Shown here: positions 28,251 to 40,315 of the stretch, in pieces
Numbering within the stretch: the stretch's first letter is position 1
Layout of the letters: each line of letters begins with the position of its first letter
Assembly (NCBI GenBank): GCA_949825025.1
Contig: OX463787.1
Span: 20,381,608 to 20,445,607 of the forward strand
Direction of reading: 5' to 3'
DNA: 64,000 bases
Origin: Siphlonurus alternatus
Taxonomy: Eukaryota > Arthropoda > Insecta > Ephemeroptera > Siphlonuridae
Translations under genes and position numbers: made by a program
The notes under the pieces: model-generated
The model's database searches: none
What the model was told of the DNA's origin: nothing
The model's input: the letters and a program-made list of their open reading frames with translations, nothing else

Positions 28251-30509
28251 TCAACAATTTAAGCTTTGATTTAAAAACAGAATCAGATTCAATGTTTTTA
28301 AACACGACGGAAGAAAATCATAAATCTTAGCACATTGAAAATGAGGATTACCCTCAGCAAACATTGAGTTCCGTATTTCAACCACTGGATTGTTTCTATT
28401 TCTTGTATTATAGCAATGAACTATATCAGAACTCTTGTATAGTTCAGGGTGGTTCCTCTTAAACATTGCACAATGAACAATATACATGCAAGGAACAGTT
28501 AAAATATTATTACTTTTAAAATATGTAACACAGGAGTCCCTTTTTCTAAATTTCAACATTGTTCGCAAAGATCGTTTTTGTAAAATGAAAACCTTTTGTA
28601 ACAATTTATTACTTGAACCATAAAATATTAAGCCATACGACAAATGAGAGTAAACATAGGCATAATATACTGCCATTAAGGAATCATGTGATACAACTTC
28701 CCTTATAGAATACAATACAAAATTAGCTGAATTTATTTTTTTTTTCACAGCTCCAACATGTAAAGTCCAATCTAATCTCTCATTAATATTTAAACCAAGG
28801 AATTTTATATCGCTCACTCTTTGAATTGATTTATTATTTAATTGAAATAGGTAGCTACAATTCTGTAAATTTCTAGGAGAGTGGATTTGAATAAATGCAG
28901 TTTTGTCTATATTTAGAAACAATTTATTGCTAATGCACCATCGCTGCATTTCTGTAATTTTTACTTTCATAATAAGGTCTTCCTCGGAGTCTGCTGTTCT
29001 AATAGCGGTTTTATCGTCCGCGTATTTTATAATTTTTGCATTAGATATAAAATTTGGCAAGTCTTTCGTTCCTGTTCCATAAAGATTACATGATAACTTC
29101 CCTCCTTGTGGCACTCCATGCAAAACGGGCAATAAATTAGATTTTACTGCTAATTTCTGACTATTTTGCTCGTAAGTTAATTCCACATATTAAAAACGAT
29201 CTGTTAAATAAGAGTCAATTAATTTTAAACTGTTATCATCTGATCCAATATTTTTTAATTTTGATAAAATTACGTCTTTTTCTAGGCAATCAAATGCTTT
29301 AGATAAATCAAAAAATATTGCTATACAGTATTTTGTATTGTCAATTGCTATGTAAACTGAGTTTAATAAATCAAAAATGGCTGTGACCGTTGAACGATTT
29401 TTACAAAACCATGTTGATTGGGTGATATTAAATTGTTTTCTAATCTATGTGTCATTAATTGATCATCCAATATACCTTCAAATAATTTGCCAAATACCGA
29501 AATTTTTAATATAGCTCTATAATTTTTCAGTAAATGCGTGTCACCATTTTTAAATAACCTTGTAACCACTGATTTTTTTTAATATTTTTGGAAATTTATT
29601 TTCTTTAATTGAACAATTAATTAAATATGTAAGTGGTACTGACAACAACTTATCACAAAATTTAACCTCAGTGTAGGGTATTTCATTTGGCCCTGCTGCA
29701 TTTTTATTTGGCAGTGCTTTAATTTTTTTTAACATCATATCATAATTAATAAATTCAAATTTAAAAGGGGTATTATTATTTTTAGGAATAACAAATTTGG
29801 AATTATTGTCAATATTTTCAGTAAAATTTTCATGTATTGAGTCATCAACCGATTGTATAAAAAAACTATTATATGAATTACAAACATCTTGAGGAGAGGT
29901 AATTATTTGACCATATATTGCTAGCTCAGGCAAGTTATAACACCCAGTTAATTTTGAAACATTAGCTGTTTTTTTTTACAATCTGCCAAGAAGCTTTAAC
30001 CTTATTATCAGATGTTTGAATTTCGATATCATTTTCATTTTTTTGTGCCTTTAAAATATTTTCTTTGTGGTTTTTCAGCCTACTTTTATATTCAGACATT
30101 AAACTTGAGTCTTTATTTTTTACATGATAATGAAAATCTCTTAATTCTTGACCCTCAAAAACCAAATTGGGATTTTTTAATATCCAAGATGGCTTTTTTG
30201 TCATCAAATTACTTTTTTTTTTACTATTGGAAAAGCCTCATTAAAAAAAAAAATGATTCATGAAAAAGGTTCCATTTTTCCTCAGAACTTAACTTTTCAT
30301 TCAATAATTCATCCCAGCTTTCTTTCAATAACATACGAAATAAATAATCTAAATTTACTTGATTGAACTCTCTCTTTGTATATGACAATATTTTTTCTTT
30401 AGCTGGTTCATTAAAAATTTCATGTTTAATTTGTAAAATAGTATATTTATGATCAGACAAATCGGTTTGTTTGGTATTGTATGAAACAATAACGTTCTCG
30501 TTTTTAATA
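28251..30509 (-). pseudogene. Reverse transcriptase of the degenerate retroelement
   Basis: Pieces in several frames: TDLSDHKYTI (last endonuclease motif, top end), then KIKALPNKNAAGPNEIP, MVTRLFKNGDTHLLKNYRA, SPNQHGFV, FDLSKAFDC (motif A), GVPQGGKLSC (motif B), KYADDKTAI (motif C) and LSYGLIFYGSS. Frame changes lie near 29950, 29560, 29365 and 29190. The sequence is similar in plan to the RT at 6061-7962 but is a different family. Confidence 0.8.
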
Positions 30510-31057
30510 ATGGACAACTTGCATGACTTTTTTAAATGCAAAAATTGGAAAGATCATGATGAAAAAAGATTTTAGAAATTGTTTTCAGATTTTTTGGAGC
30601 CCTCATTAATTTTTTATGGGCTGATTAAAATCGTTGCATGCCTCTCAATTACATGACTCTCAAGTCATCAAATCATCGGACAACGTACCTTACTTTGCTG
30701 TACCTTGTTGACTTTAATTTGAAATTTAATTGTTGGAGGCTGTTGGAGCTATCTTCATTACTATTACTGAACACTTGTTTGTTATTGGCTGGCATGTCGC
30801 CATGACAACCAACCACATTTTACTATACAGTCTCTCCGTATTTGTTAATTATCTAATAAATGACTAGATCAAATTTAAAACTGAGTTGTTCAGTTTGTCT
30901 CTTTTCTTATCTATTGCGACTCTACAGCACTTAATTTTTAGTTTTAATTGTTTTTTGTTCTTTTATTTGATTTTTGTTCAACCCCCTGGTAACGGCTAAG
31001 AAAGCATGGCACATAAATGAAGTTTAAATAAACTGAAATCTCTATCTTTGGCAATGA

Positions 31058-31130
31058 GATGAACGTAGTGTAGTGGAAGCGTACCTGCTTCGCGTGACGA
31101 AAGTCGTGGGTTCGAATCCCCGTAGATCTT
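31058..31130 (+). ncRNA. tRNA-like sequence with A- and B-box (left arm)
   Basis: TAGTGTAGTGG (31066-31076) resembles box A, and GGTTCGAATCC (31109-31119) matches box B exactly, about 32 nt apart. CTGCTTCGCGTGACGA lies where an anticodon arm would be. I cannot close a convincing 7-bp acceptor stem, so this is a tRNA-derived (SINE-like) module, not a working tRNA. Confidence 0.5.
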
Positions 31131-32227
31131 TTTTAGGTTTTTATGAAATATTAAACAGGAAATATTTCATTTTAGTTATTTTACCGAACTTAATTGACAT
31201 TTATAATCCCTGGAGATTGTAATATTTTTATTTATTTAATGCCAAAAGTAATATCAGCTATAATAATTTAGTAAAAACAGAAAAATAATTTGATATCTTT
31301 TATAACGAACCATGCAGTTTAATACTTATTAACATATCATATATCTTTTTATAATCAAAATCATTATCAGAACTTGAAAGACACACGTAATTAATTCAAT
31401 TTGGATTGTTCTTTTTATCATATATGCATTGCATACAAATACTGTATATATCATACAGGTTATACAACGTATATATGATTATACACCATAGGATACACGA
31501 TACACATTGTAGGGACAGAGGGAGACAGCTACAGTATATGCATATAATACACCTGCAATAACACTATAATTATTACCGATAGTAAAATTATATTGTCAAA
31601 ATTTTAAAAATTTGTAAACTAGCTGATCTCGATCCGATTTTTATAACATAATATATATATTCATATTATTATTATATATATATATATTACATATTTATAA
31701 ACTGTTGTCCATTGATGTTATTAAATTTTTAAATTAACAAAATGTACTGTACACACCGGCTGGAGCCACCACCCGAGGAAACATATGGTCCAGTTTATTG
31801 GGTTAAATTGTTTAAAAAATCATGTAAATAGAAGGATCTAATATTTTTAGAGCACACAAACACAAAATTGTACAAAAATAATAAAATAAAAAAAATGTTG
31901 CGCTTTATCCACAGGTATATATAATATATAAATATTATATATGTGTATATATATATATATATATATAAATATATACATATAGATATATATAATATTTATA
32001 TATTATATATACCTGTGGATATAGCGCAACATTTTTTTATTTTATTATTTTTGTACAATTTTGTGTTTGTGCGCTCTAAAAATATTAGATCCTTCTATTT
32101 ACATGATTTTTTCTCTGCAAAATAAATAAAAATATTACAATCTCCAGGGATTATAAATGTCAATTAAGTTCGGTAAAATAACTAAAATGAAATATTTCCT
32201 GTTTAATATTTCATAAAAACCTAAAAA

Positions 32228-32303
32228 AGATCTACGGGGATTCGAACCCACAACTTTCGTCACGCGAAGCAGGTACGCTTCCACTACACTACGTTCATCT
32301 CAT
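32228..32303 (-). ncRNA. tRNA-like sequence (right arm, inverted copy)
   Basis: Mirror copy of 31058-31130 with the same box B (GGGTTCGAATCCC on the minus strand). The arms would give convergent pol III transcripts if active. Confidence 0.45.
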
Positions 32304-32828
32304 TGCCAAAGATAGAGATTTTAGTTTATTTAAACTTCATTTATGTGCCATGCTTTCTTAGCCGTTACCAGGGGGTTGAACAAAAAACAATTAAAACTAA
32401 AAATTAAGTGCTGTAGAGTCGCAATAGATAAGAAAAGAGACAAACTGAACAACTCAGTTTTAAATTTGATCTAGTTATTTATTAGATAATTAGCAAATAC
32501 GGAGAGACTGTATAGAAAAATGTGGTTGGTTGTCATGGCGGCATGCCAGCCAATAACAAACAAGTGTTCAGTAATAGTAATGAAGATAGCTCCAACAGCC
32601 TCCAACAATTAAATTTCAAATTAAAGTCAACAAGGTACAGCGAAGTAAGGTACGTTGTCCGATGATTTGATGACTTGAGAGTCATGTAATTGAGAGGCAT
32701 GCAACGATTTTAAGTAGCCCATAAAAAATTAATGAGGCCTCCAAAAAATCTGAAAAAAATTTCTAAAATCATTTTTCATCATGTTCTTTCCAATTTTTGC
32801 ATTTAAAAAAGTCATGCAAGTTGTCCAT

Positions 32829-33430
32829 TAGATGATCGATAAGAGTAGCTGACTTGATAGTTACTCTGGTAGGTTCATTATTTAGAATTTTCAAATTGAA
32901 AGAACTTAATATATCTAAATATTTATCTACATATGAATTAGAGTTTAAAACATTAACATTAGTATCACCACCAAATAAAATGTTATCATTTTTCTTACAA
33001 AAATTCCTTAGCTTTAGACATAAATTTTCCAAAAATAATTTATTGTTACTTTCTGTATATTGAAAAAGAGCTTTTGCTCTACTAGTTGGAGGTGGTCTAT
33101 AAAGTGATATTAAATATATATTATGGAAACTATCAATTTTTAACTTAGCTACAGCACATTCAAAACAAGATTCAAGGGAATTATATGTAATAGGACTGAC
33201 ATTTAAATTTAATTTAGCAAATATAGCCACTCCCCCTTTTTTTTGAACAGACCTACAAAAACTTGATATCAACCTGTAATTTGTAAATTTTAAACACATT
33301 ATTTCCTCATGTGTCATACCATGTTCACAAACAAATATAATATCAACACTTTCAGATTCAATAAGCATTTCAAAAACCTGAATTTAATTTTTTAAACCAG
33401 GTATATTTAACTGCAGAATCTTAAAATGCT
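32829..33430 (-). pseudogene. Apurinic-type endonuclease remnant of the degenerate retroelement
   Basis: The frame runs ILQLNIPGLKN, stop, IQVFEMLIESESVDIIFVCE, then KKGGVAIFAK, LISLYRPP, ILFGGDTNVNV and TLIDH, and the foldback element then interrupts it. These are the usual endonuclease blocks (QxN, CEH, YRPP, GDxN, and SDH beyond the insertion). A nonsense codon follows LKN near the start. Confidence 0.78.
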
Positions 33431-33479
33431 TATTGAAAATACGAGCAACATTTGTTATGTTTTTTTTATTTGTGGCTTT

Positions 33480-34240
33480 GCGCAAATAAATGCGCATATC
33501 GAACAACCAGAGCATACAAGTCTTCAATTGCCGCCTTGCAAACGCCAGTTACGAAGCGGAAAGTAACCAGCTGTACACTGCATGCAATATATGCAACGTG
33601 GCAGAAAACAACCCCGACGAGCAGGCAACGATGCGCATGCACGAATGCCTAACATACATTTGTCATCAAGCAACTGTAGCATCTGCCTTATCTTTACGCT
33701 TAGCGAAATCCATATAAAGGGCAACACTGATGTATCTTCACCATGTTAATTTTTCATCCCCGCTCTTTGGAATAATTTTTATGTTAGAGTTAATCTGATT
33801 GCCGTATTATCAAGGTAATTAGTAACCCAAGTGCACAATTAGGCTTAGTAAAACCCGATTTAAAGAAAAGTATTTTTAGTAATTTTTTAAATTTACATGC
33901 ATTTTTTAAAAAAACAAAAAAAAAATCTTTAAATTAGGCTTTATTTTGCCAAATTGTGCACTTGGGCTTCTATTTACCTTGATACTACTGTAATCAATAC
34001 TACTGCAATCAGCAACACGTCAGTGTTGCCAACTACCGGTGCTACAACTAATGCCCTTAATTATTTATTTTATTTTACTAACTCATCTCATTTACATTTT
34101 ATAAAGAATTCAAAATTTTCATTCATCTTGTGTTAATCAATAAACCACAGTATAAACAATATACGAATAATCTAATTATTCAATGCTAATAATTATTTCG
34201 CCAATTATAATATTTTTCACATTTAAAAGAAAAACTACGT
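33480..34240 (+). repeat. Dispersed repeat D1, copy 2
   Basis: Corresponds to 18760-19170 at both outer parts. It contains the inverted-repeat unit also found nested at 20740-21080 (GTGCACAATT ... AATTGTGCACTTGGGCT) and the CAGTGTTGCCAACTACCGGTGC string. Short frames here are not supported as genes. Confidence 0.6.
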
Positions 34241-34404
34241 TTTTAGGCACATATTTTACAAAAATATGTCATATTGTACTCATTTCTCCTTCTTCTCCCA
34301 CAGAGACAGCCATTTTCAGGCTTTGTTGCCTATTCCAGGCATATTCTGTTACCCTTAAAATTAGAAACTAAATAAAAAGAGGGCCGAAAGTACATGGAGT
34401 ATCG

Positions 34405-34615
34405 CCTTTCATTTTTTAATGCAGAAATAGATTAAAGTTGCAAAGTTATGCTACCGTGCATTTTTTCTGGTTTTTTAACGTTCTATCTGGAAATATTTTT
34501 AAAAGTTATTAAAAGTCCATTTTGTGAATTCTTAAAATTTATCCAATGCTGCAAAAAATCGTAGAAAATCAAAGTTACTGCATAATTTTGCACCTCCTAT
34601 CCATTTATAAAAAGA
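34405..34615. repeat. Diverged P1-type palindromic repeat
   Basis: TTTTTTAATGCAGAAATAGATTAAAG and GCAAAGTTATGCTACCGTG mirror GCATAATTTTGCACCTCCTATCCATTTAT. The core has decayed and lacks TGACGTCA. Confidence 0.55.
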
Positions 34616-34919
34616 GGTCGATATTCTATTACACACGTGACGTCGGAAGGGAAAAGGGGATTGGATTTGGTGGGGAAAAAAAACGTACGACCAAAAAGAT
34701 TTGTGATACCAGCTCAGGAGTGTCTTGACAGTGTCTTGCATCAAACTTATGATCATCCGATTACAAATCAGAGGCGCATACCTCTGCGTCAAGTGCCCGG
34801 TTTATCATACAAAAATAATCAAAATTTGTAGTCTATTGTTTTCATTAGAAATCTAACAACAAATCTAATAACTAATCAGTCTCTTCATAACACACCCTAC
34901 AAGATAATATAGCACTTAC

Positions 34920-35064
34920 CTCAGAACGCTGATGTATTGTCAAGTTCATTGACACGACATTCAAATAAGCACCATATTTAAGTCGACTGATACGCAACTG
35001 ACTGTGCTGGGGATCAAAAGGATGTGCTTGTTGGAGGAGGAAAATTATGTCGTTTAAAGTCCAG
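34920..35064 (-). CDS. Candidate coding exon, function not recognised
   Basis: Minus-strand frame between a possible acceptor (GCCAG) and a strong GTAAGT donor, 145 bp, one base plus 48 codons. It encodes WTLNDIIFLLQQAHPFDPQH, then SQLRISRLKYGAYLNVVSM and NLTIHQRSE. The composition is globular and protein-like, unusual for this AT-rich DNA. The duplicate at 55881-56025 keeps most residues but has a stop at the first Trp. I do not recognise the family and found no neighbouring exon with certainty. Confidence 0.4.
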
Positions 35065-35102
35065 CTGGCAATTTCATCTTACTTTACTTTTAGTGTCCGC
35101 AT

Positions 35103-36331
35103 TAGAGCTGTTAAAAATTTTCGGATTTTGGATTTTCGAATATTTTATTATCCGGATATCCGGGTTTTGGAGAAATGGATATCCGGATAGTCGGATATCC
35201 GATTATCCGTTTGAAATTTCGGATAGTCGAAATCCAATCGGAGTTCAGATATCCGGAACTACGGTTGGATATTTGGATATCCGAACTCCAAACGAATATT
35301 CGGATATCCGAACTCTGATTGGATATTCGGATATCCGAACTCCGATCGGATTTCAAATATCTGAACTCCGATCGGATTTCAAATATTCGAAATTTCGATC
35401 GAATATCCGGATATCCAAAAATCCAGTAATCTCAACGGAGTTTCACATATTCTACAATCCGAAACCTACATTCGATTTTCGATCGAAATTCTGAATTTTA
35501 GCTTTTGCTTTCGGATAATTTGAATATTTAATTAAGCATGACTGTAATTAGTATAATACTGTAATTCAAATTTCTGAGTCATTATGACTTCTGAAAATAT
35601 TCTTAATATTATTCTGATTGGTTGACTGATATTATTCAGAATGTTATAAAAATAAAGTGCTCCACTGCAGCTAACAACGCAAAAAATATTGAAAACAGTG
35701 AAAACATGCGCGTCTTCATATAAAAAAATATCAGTTAATATAATATAATAAGAATTTTTTTTATTGTATTAGAAAAACTTGAAAACATTTCAGAAGTTTA
35801 GTTATTAACGGTTATTAGTTAATGACATAGAGTTAATGACTTAATGTACTTTATGTAGTTTATGTTTTATGTTGTTATGTTTATACTTACAACTTATAGT
35901 CTTTATATCTTTATAGTTATACTTATACATTTTATATTTATAGTTTATACTTTTATAGTCTATAATTTGTAATATATTATATTATATAATATTATATATG
36001 TTATAACATATTATATAATTATAATTATATTATACATATAATTCAAAACCATTTTCGGATATCCGGATATCCGAAATCAGTTTCGGATATCCAGATATCC
36101 GAAAATCTGAATATAGTTTCGGATATTCGGATATCCGAAAAATTTCAACTCCGGAATATTTTTCGGATATCCGAAAATCCAAAAAGTGTTTCGGATATCC
36201 GATTATCCGTAAATCCGAAAACCATTTTGGATATGCGATTATCCGCAAATCCGAAAATTCGGATTTTGGATTTTTGGTTATTTTCGAATCTTGATTTCCG
36301 ATTTTGAAATATCCGGATATCAACAGCACTA
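35103..36331. mobile_element. hAT-like non-autonomous element with 8-bp target duplication
   Basis: Starts TAGAGCTGTT and ends AACAGCACTA. Flanked by GTCCGCAT (35095-35102) and GTCTGCAT (36332-36339), 7 of 8 matching. The subterminal regions on both sides are full of CGGATATCCG-type palindromes. The middle is AT-rich and non-coding. Segment B has the unoccupied site (GTCTGCA at 56055-56061), which confirms the borders. Confidence 0.85.
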
Positions 36332-37429
36332 GTCTGCATTGAACCTGTGTGTATCACGTGTTAAAAGATATTACCACTCACAGTCAAACTTATGTAATAT
36401 TTATGCCGGAAATAGCTAGAAATGAAAGGTTCTTGGTCGTCTGAGTCTTAAAATTTGCGAACATGTTAGTACTTTTGTTTAAAACTTATAGTCATATTTT
36501 CGAAATGAAAATTCGAATAGAAGGACTTAAATCCTTTCACTTCCGGGTACTGATTTCAAGACCATTTAATTAACTTGACTGTAGTGTATATTTAAAATAG
36601 GCAAAAGGAAGTTAAGAAGAATATATCACAAATTAATCCTGATCATTACAGTAATTTATCACATATTTCTTATCTTTTTATTTTTTAAATTATAATTTTG
36701 GTTATAATATTGCTAAAATTTTTATCTCTCATTTTAAATTCTTCATTTTTTTTTTTTTTTTTTTTTTTTTTTACATATGGTAAGTAAATAATTATTTTAT
36801 AAAATTATTAATTTATGTATAATTGTATTCTACCTATCATCAATTTATTGAACATGTATAACATTTTTTTTGACTATGCCAATTAATATTGTGTACTAAA
36901 ATTTTTGGATCAATGCCACATTTGTGTCCTGGTGCCACTTTAATGCTACAATATTGGTCCTTACCCAAAGAATTTTCAAACATGAGCAATTTTTATTTCT
37001 ACCTTCTTTTGTTTGTTGTTTTATTTTTCTTTCAATTCTGTTGTATAATGAAAATATTTATGTAAAAATTGACATGGGTGCAATAAAATAAAATAAAAAT
37101 AAATAAAATTAAATATATATGTGTATAATTATATAAATATAAATTAAATAATAATACATTTCGTTTTTCAGCTCTAAAATATATGCGTGTCGTCTCTGCT
37201 AACAACCCTGTTTGTAATACTGTTCTTAACTGAATTTGTTTGTTGTTGTTTTTTATTTATGTTTGTGTTATATATATGGAAGTTCTCTGTCTAATTATAT
37301 AAGTTTTGTCTAAATGGTTAATAACACAGAATTTATTTAATTGAATACAGCAAAGTGCGTATTAAGGTAAAACCAGAGCAAAGGAAAATTATAACAAACT
37401 AAAGTAATAATTTGTTACATTTTTAAAGA

Positions 37430-37590
37430 ATAGTTTCTCGACCTTCTATTTTGCTCAATCACATCCCTCGTGCATCGCAGTATTTCAGCTGGCAAGAGAT
37501 CACGTGACTTTCATCTCTTCTTTCTCAGATATCACGTGACTCAGTGTGGGTCAGAGTTGTGTTGCTGGGCAGATAAGGATAGAGGCAATG
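37430..37590. promoter_or_regulatory. Conserved block with paired CACGTG E-boxes (segment A)
   Basis: TCACGTGACT occurs twice (CACGTG at 37501-37506 and 37533-37538) within ~150 bp that is nearly identical to 62030-62190, although the flanks of the two segments have diverged. The core resembles a bHLH-Zip site. No transcription start is proven. It could be a promoter, an enhancer or a non-coding exon. Confidence 0.4.
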
Positions 37591-38057
37591 AGGCCGAGTA
37601 AAAACTATAAATTAATCTAATTTTACTTTAAATGAAAAATCGTTTTACAAAGCATAATCTAAGGTAGTAAATAAAATAATTTTATTTATATAAAAAAAAA
37701 CGTATTTGCTGCATTAATTACTTAAAATTTAACAACGCACTTTGGAAATATTTTGCATGGCAAATATCTCAAGTAAGTGTTTATGAAATTTCACGGTTTT
37801 AAAAAAGTGTGTATATAGTAAGTAGAATCACCCAATACAGTTTGAATAAATATATTAAAAAAAAAGTAAATTACGTACTAATTTTTTTTCTAAAATAATT
37901 TTCATAGTTGAATTAACTTAAGGCACAAACATATAATATTTTTTTGAAATCAGTTGAAGAAATCATATTGATTGCAGGTTTAAATGTTTAACTGTTTTTT
38001 TTTTAAAAATAACAAATATTCTAGAAAGAATAGAAAATAGAGAGAGAGGGTGGAGTT

Positions 38058-38262
<205 letters not shown>

Positions 38263-39240
38263 ACAGGGAAAGTGAGAGAGACATGCAGTTAGCAATTTAA
38301 AATGAATGCTAATGTCCAAGTGTACATTCTTTTTATTTGGGAGTGAAACAATTTATTTAAGAATCTTGACAAGTTTTTAAACCTTCTATTGAAGCCCAGC
38401 AATATATTTCCACAAAAAATTAGTAAGAAAAAAATTATGATAACACGTATTTTATTAACATTTAAATAGAGAATGGGTTGTTTTGATCCCCTCCCTGTTT
38501 TGGTAAAGCGTGTGAACCAAAAATACCTTTTTTATGCTAGAGTTAAATATTATTTCAAATTAAAAAATGCAAGACAAAAAAAAAAAAATGTATTCAAGAT
38601 TAGTTCTTAATTTTCTTATGCTGACATCTCCATAAACTTCCTATTAAGATTAACATTATCAAATCATCCAGACATGCAGACCGGAAGTAAAAATGCCGGA
38701 GAGCAACACGTGATTCAGCTAGATAAAATATAATATAGTCAAGCCAGTATGATTTTCCCCATGGAATTAGCGTGAAGTTTAGGTTTTCTGGTCTTCAAAT
38801 TCGTATCTCAGCGTTATATTAGCACACATAAGTCAGAATTTTTACACCAAACCAATCTGTAAAGTTTCAAACTATTAGCCAAACTAAATTACGTAAACAA
38901 GAGAGCCACAAAATAATAATTCCGGCTATTCCGGATGGAATATGATAATGTTAATTTTACTGATATGTATTTGTATTGTAGTTACGGTTTGTAAAAAAAA
39001 AAAAAAATGATTGATTTTTATAGTCACTTCATTTAAATTTACTTTTGGAAGTAGCCGGAAGTGCATATTTTGTTAAATTTATGATTAAATAAAATAAATT
39101 TTTTATGAAATTGTAAGTATTACAACTACTGAATTTTGTTTGAAATCACACCGCTGGAATTCCTACAGCAATTTTTTATATCCGACTAATAGCAGCGGGA
39201 AATTTAAAATAATTTCACCTTACATTAACGTATATTATTA

Positions 39241-40267
39241 GCGTAAGGCCTAACCTGAAAAATTTGGACGAAAAATTCAGTACAACAGATTTTCTTCAAA
39301 TTAATTTGGTGGACATACAACAACAACAATCATCAATTTGGCTCTGAATTTTTTCGAAATTTTAACACGTTGGTTTAATTATAATTAATGTATTTAAATA
39401 AGAATTTTGTATCCTTTCAATGGTAAATTTGTTAATTAGCATTGCAAAAGAACTATACAACAGATTCTTTTACTTTTTTTTTACATAAACTTTATTTTTT
39501 TAAACCATTTTTCGTAATCGTTATCATATATTTCGAAACGTGGCGATGATTTTTTTCCATATGGGATGAGAAATGTGGCAACCCTCCCAAGGATTGTTGT
39601 AACTACGTCTCCTACCAAAATTATTCGCATTACTATTTCAACAGTGTTGCAAGTATAGCCACGCCTCTTGAACTTGACAGACAAATTCTCAGGGTATACC
39701 TTAAGACGTATTTATTATGATTTGAAAAATTACTTTTCCAGCTCTGGTTTCATTATCGTATATTAAATTTTAATTTTTAAGTTAGTGTCATCCTAATCAA
39801 ATAAATTTGTTTTAATCCTTAATTTTTAGGAGGTAGAAATAATTTCTAATTTCCTAGATGAAAGTTGACGTCTTTAACTCATCCTTTACACGTTCTAACG
39901 TAATCTTTTTACCTCTAAAACAGATTTGATTTCCTCTTCGCTCAAAATGAGTGTGAAATGAAGACAAATATTTCTAAAATTGTAAGTTCAAAAAGAGGAA
40001 AAAAGACGTAATTTCGATCTTTTCCCTCTCATTTTCTCTAAAATGGAGCAAAATTAGCAGAAATAAACAAATTTAAGGTAAAGATAACACCGATCAGGTG
40101 TTGGACTTAGTCTTCTTTATTTAACATGTAAACTTTGCAAATTCACAAAAAAGTCTGAAATATTTTTGAAAGGTAGGTTGGAAAATTGGCAAGCCGTAAT
40201 TTTAAACAATTGTAAAATTAAAATTAAACCCAGGTATTGGCAGGAGGCGAGTAAATTATATTACTTC

Positions 40268-40270
<3 letters not shown>
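39241..40270. other. No gene; contains a single arm of repeat P2
   Basis: AT-rich DNA. At 40074-40170, AAGGTAAAGATAACACCG ... TTTAACATGTAAACTTTGCAAATT matches one arm of the 1350-1737 foldback. Confidence 0.5.
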
Positions 40271-40301
<31 letters not shown>

Positions 40302-40315
40302 CAAATTATTATTAA
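40271..40315. repeat. (AAT)n tract at the 5' border of retroelement cluster 2
   Basis: About 11 AAT units, then ACAAATTATTATTAAAA, directly before a truncated Dong-type element. Confidence 0.85.

Larger units (their letters stand above)
30510..32828. mobile_element. 2.3-kb TA-flanked foldback element inserted in a retroelement endonuclease
   Basis: The left arm (30510 to about 31240) starts ATGGACAACTTGCATGAC, and the right arm (about 32120-32828) ends with its reverse complement. Arms are about 710 bp and highly similar. TA flanks both ends (30508-30509, 32829-32830), as expected for Tc1/mariner-type duplications. No transposase is present. Each arm holds a tRNA-like segment with pol III boxes. 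The loop has ~570 bp of unique AT-rich DNA next to the left arm only, then an inner hairpin (about 31810-32120). Confidence 0.8.
27968..33470 (-). mobile_element. Degenerate jockey/CR1-group non-LTR retrotransposon, split by a foldback element
   Basis: On the minus strand: endonuclease remnant (about 33430-32829), then a 2.3-kb inserted foldback (30510-32828), then the rest of endonuclease and RT (about 30509-28251), then a 3' UTR ending AAATAAAATTTT-(ATT)n. The 5' end stops near 33470 against dispersed repeat D1, so ORF1 is missing. Frame changes and stops show it is dead. Confidence 0.82.

Noticed and set aside
31058..31130. Functional tRNA gene
   Set aside because: Box B is perfect, but no convincing acceptor stem can be closed and the sequence lies in a transposon arm, so only a tRNA-derived module is claimed.
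35024..36357. Proteins with repeating SDIRISE/YPKLFSD segments
   Set aside because: They reflect CGGATATCCG palindromes in the subterminal regions of a hAT-like element and occur on both strands.
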